A stretch of DNA of 64,000 bases from Microbacterium horticulturae (GTDB lineage Bacteria > Actinomycetota > Actinomycetes > Actinomycetales > Microbacteriaceae), in assembly GCF_029094505.1 (NCBI RefSeq), contig NZ_CP119108.1, positions 930,001 through 994,000 on the forward strand. Direction: 5' to 3'. The position numbers and the translations under genes are program-made. The notes below the pieces were generated by a model. It had not been told where the DNA came from. It saw nothing but the letters and a program-made list of their open reading frames with translations, and searched no databases. Each line of letters opens with the position of its first letter. The first letter of the stretch is position 1. This document shows, piece after piece, positions 62,482-64,000 of the stretch.

Positions 62482-63882
62482 GTGACTCTCCGGCTCTATG
62501 ACACCAAGGCGCAGACGCTGCGCGACTTCGTGCCCGGCGACCCCGAGAACGTCACGATCTACGTGTGCGGGCCGACGGTTCAGTCGGGTCCGCACGTCGG
62601 CCACTTGCGCGGGGCGCTGAGCTTCGACATCCTCACGCGCTGGCTCGAGCGCCGCTTCGGCCGCGTCACCTCGGTGCGCAACGTCACCGACATCGACGAC
62701 AAGGTGCTCGTGGGCGCGACCGACACCGAGCCGTGGTGGGCCCTCGCGTACCGCATGGAGCGCGAGTTCGCGGCGGCATATGCCGCGATCGGCATCCGGC
62801 CGCCGACGTACGAGCCGCGGGCGACGGGGCACATCCCGGAGATGCTTGAGCTCATCGGCGAGCTCATCGAGCGCGGCCACGCGTACGCCGCGGCCGGCGA
62901 CGTGTACTTCGACGTGCGCTCGTGGTCGGAGTACGGCGCGCTCACGCATCAGGCCCTCGACGCGATGGAATCGGCTGACGACGCCGACCCGCGCGGCAAG
63001 CGCGATCCGCACGACTTCGCGCTGTGGAAGGGCGCCAAGCCCGACGAGCCGGCGACGGCCGTGTGGGACTCGCCGTGGGGGCCGGGACGCCCCGGTTGGC
63101 ACATCGAGTGCTCGGCCATGTCGCGGCGCTACCTCGGCGCGCAGTTCGACATCCACGGTGGCGGGCTCGACCTGCGCTTTCCGCACCACGAGAACGAGCT
63201 GGCGCAGTCGACGGCCGCGGGCGACGGCTTCGCCCGGTACTGGGTGCACAACGGCCTGGTCACCGTCGATGGGCAGAAGATGTCGAAGTCGCTCGGCAAC
63301 TTCGTGCTCGCCCACGACTTGCTCGCCGAGCGCGACCCGCTCACCGTGCGCTACGCGCTGGCCGCAGCGCACTACCGGTCGAACCTCGACGTCTCCGACA
63401 AGGCTCTCGATGAGGCCGAGGCCGCTCTCGACCGCATCGAGACCTTCCGGCAGCGCGTCCTTCGCGCGGTGGATGCCGACCCCCTCGTGCTCGTCCCGGG
63501 CGAGATCCCTGAGGCGTTCGCGGCGGCGATGGACGACGATCTCGGGGTGCCGCAGGCACTCGCCGAAGTGCACGAGACGGTACGCGCGGGGAACTCCGCG
63601 CTGGATGCCGGTGATGCGGATGCCGCGGTCCGTGCAGCACGGGCTGTGGCCGCAATGCTCGATGTGCTCGGGCTCTCGGGCGGCGCAGTCGGCTCCGTGT
63701 ATGTCGGGCCCGAGGCATCCGCCCTCGACGCCCTCGTGCAGGCGATGATCGACCAGCGCGCCCAGGCGCGGCAAGACAAGGATTGGGCGACCGCCGATCG
63801 GGTGCGCGATGCACTCGGTGCGGCAGGGATCGCTCTCGAAGACGGTCCCACCGGGACTCATTGGAGTGTGCAGAATGGCTAA
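62482..63882 (+). CDS. cysS: Cysteinyl-tRNA synthetase
   Basis: A 466-residue class I synthetase with [18 protein letters not shown] (the HIGH motif is HVGH, zinc Cys before it), [19 protein letters not shown] and KMSKS at about residues 266-270. It is full length. The GTG start lies 6 nt after TAGGCT (62470-62475), so the mRNA is probably leaderless. It overlaps rlmB by 8 nt. Confidence 0.96.
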   Translation: MTLRLYDTKAQTLRDFVPGDPENVTIYVCGPTVQSGPHVGHLRGALSFDILTRWLERRFGRVTSVRNVTDIDDKVLVGATDTEPWWALAYRMEREFAAAYAAIGIRPPTYEPRATGHIPEMLELIGELIERGHAYAAAGDVYFDVRSWSEYGALTHQALDAMESADDADPRGKRDPHDFALWKGAKPDEPATAVWDSPWGPGRPGWHIECSAMSRRYLGAQFDIHGGGLDLRFPHHENELAQSTAAGDGFARYWVHNGLVTVDGQKMSKSLGNFVLAHDLLAERDPLTVRYALAAAHYRSNLDVSDKALDEAEAALDRIETFRQRVLRAVDADPLVLVPGEIPEAFAAAMDDDLGVPQALAEVHETVRAGNSALDAGDADAAVRAARAVAAMLDVLGLSGGAVGSVYVGPEASALDALVQAMIDQRAQARQDKDWATADRVRDALGAAGIALEDGPTGTHWSVQNG

Positions 63883-64000
63883 GCCGAAGCGCGCCGGCAA
63901 CACCGGCAACAGCAAGAAGAAGGGCCCCACCAAGGGCACCGGCGGGCACGGGCGCAAAGCGCTCGAGGGCAAGGGCCCGACCCCGAAGGCCGAAGACCGC
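63875..64000 (+). CDS. 23S rRNA methyltransferase RlmB-type, N-terminal part (cut by window edge)
   Basis: The first 42 residues begin [20 protein letters not shown] and continue with a Lys/Gly-rich [19 protein letters not shown] stretch. This is the basic leader typical of actinobacterial SpoU/RlmB-type 2'-O-methyltransferases, which follow cysS in this order. The catalytic domain lies outside the window. Confidence 0.75.
   Translation, partial: MAKPKRAGNTGNSKKKGPTKGTGGHGRKALEGKGPTPKAEDR

Overview
The window is a GC-rich, gene-dense stretch of an actinobacterial chromosome. Protein content and gene order point to Microbacteriaceae, most likely Microbacterium or a close relative: two-part polyprotein-like PBPs, CarD, SenX3-RegX3, a 6C RNA beside a Tad pilus locus, a GlnR-type orphan regulator and a DUF222/HNH protein. 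It reads as ordinary chromosome; there is no transposase, phage, CRISPR array or rRNA. About 75 genes were read, with three tRNAs (Pro-CGG, Thr-CGU, Lys-UUU).

Layout. 1-0.8 kb: the start of a DUF222/HNH protein cut by the window edge. 0.9-6.4 kb: a sugar-uptake operon (binding protein, two permeases, GH130 enzyme) with its LacI repressor and a palindromic operator. 6.4-13.4 kb: HAD phosphatase, tRNA-Pro, and two class A penicillin-binding proteins around a metallophosphoesterase. 13.5-20.2 kb: small conserved protein and RidA, acetyl-CoA synthetase, 6C RNA, a compact Tad/Flp pilus cluster, and a PfpI protein. 20.4-26.4 kb: topA-tmk-holB and a secreted alpha/beta hydrolase as one overlapping block. 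26.5-38.2 kb: tRNA-Thr, desaturase, cold-shock protein with an unusual in-frame upstream reading frame, transporters, nicotinamidase-like protein, MsrA, SDR/TetR pair, tRNA-Lys, an NmrA protein carrying a degenerate kinase-type ATPase domain, and AraC/VOC genes. 38.7-49.9 kb: pabC-like lyase, pstSCAB, MutT1-like/ppk/GlnR-like, then small membrane proteins, nitrobindin and YgfZ. 50-55.6 kb: an export/sigma-factor cluster. 55.6-64 kb: methyltransferase, gpmA, phoU, senX3-regX3, LpqE-like lipoprotein, carD-ispF, GNAT, cysS and the start of rlmB.

Functional themes. Phosphate control is the strongest: pstSCAB, ppk, phoU and senX3-regX3 are all here, with 11-nt direct-repeat PHO-box-like sites in front of pstS and in the phoU/senX3 gap. 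Envelope work is the second theme (two PBPs, Tad pilus, MmpL-like transporter, MacB-like exporter with its own sigma factor). Several neighbourhoods match recalled mycobacterial gene order (ponA2/phosphoesterase; gpm-senX3-regX3; lpqE-carD-ispF-cysS-rlmB; 6C RNA by tad genes).

Two general features stand out. At least 18 start codons lie exactly 6-7 nt downstream of a TAnnnT-type -10 box, the signature of leaderless transcripts. Several gene gaps hold long-armed inverted repeats or 20-nt tandem repeats sharing a TTTTCGCGAG core, including two mutually inverted arrays on either side of one GNAT gene. The most unusual protein is the NmrA-HATPase fusion at 35457-36668.
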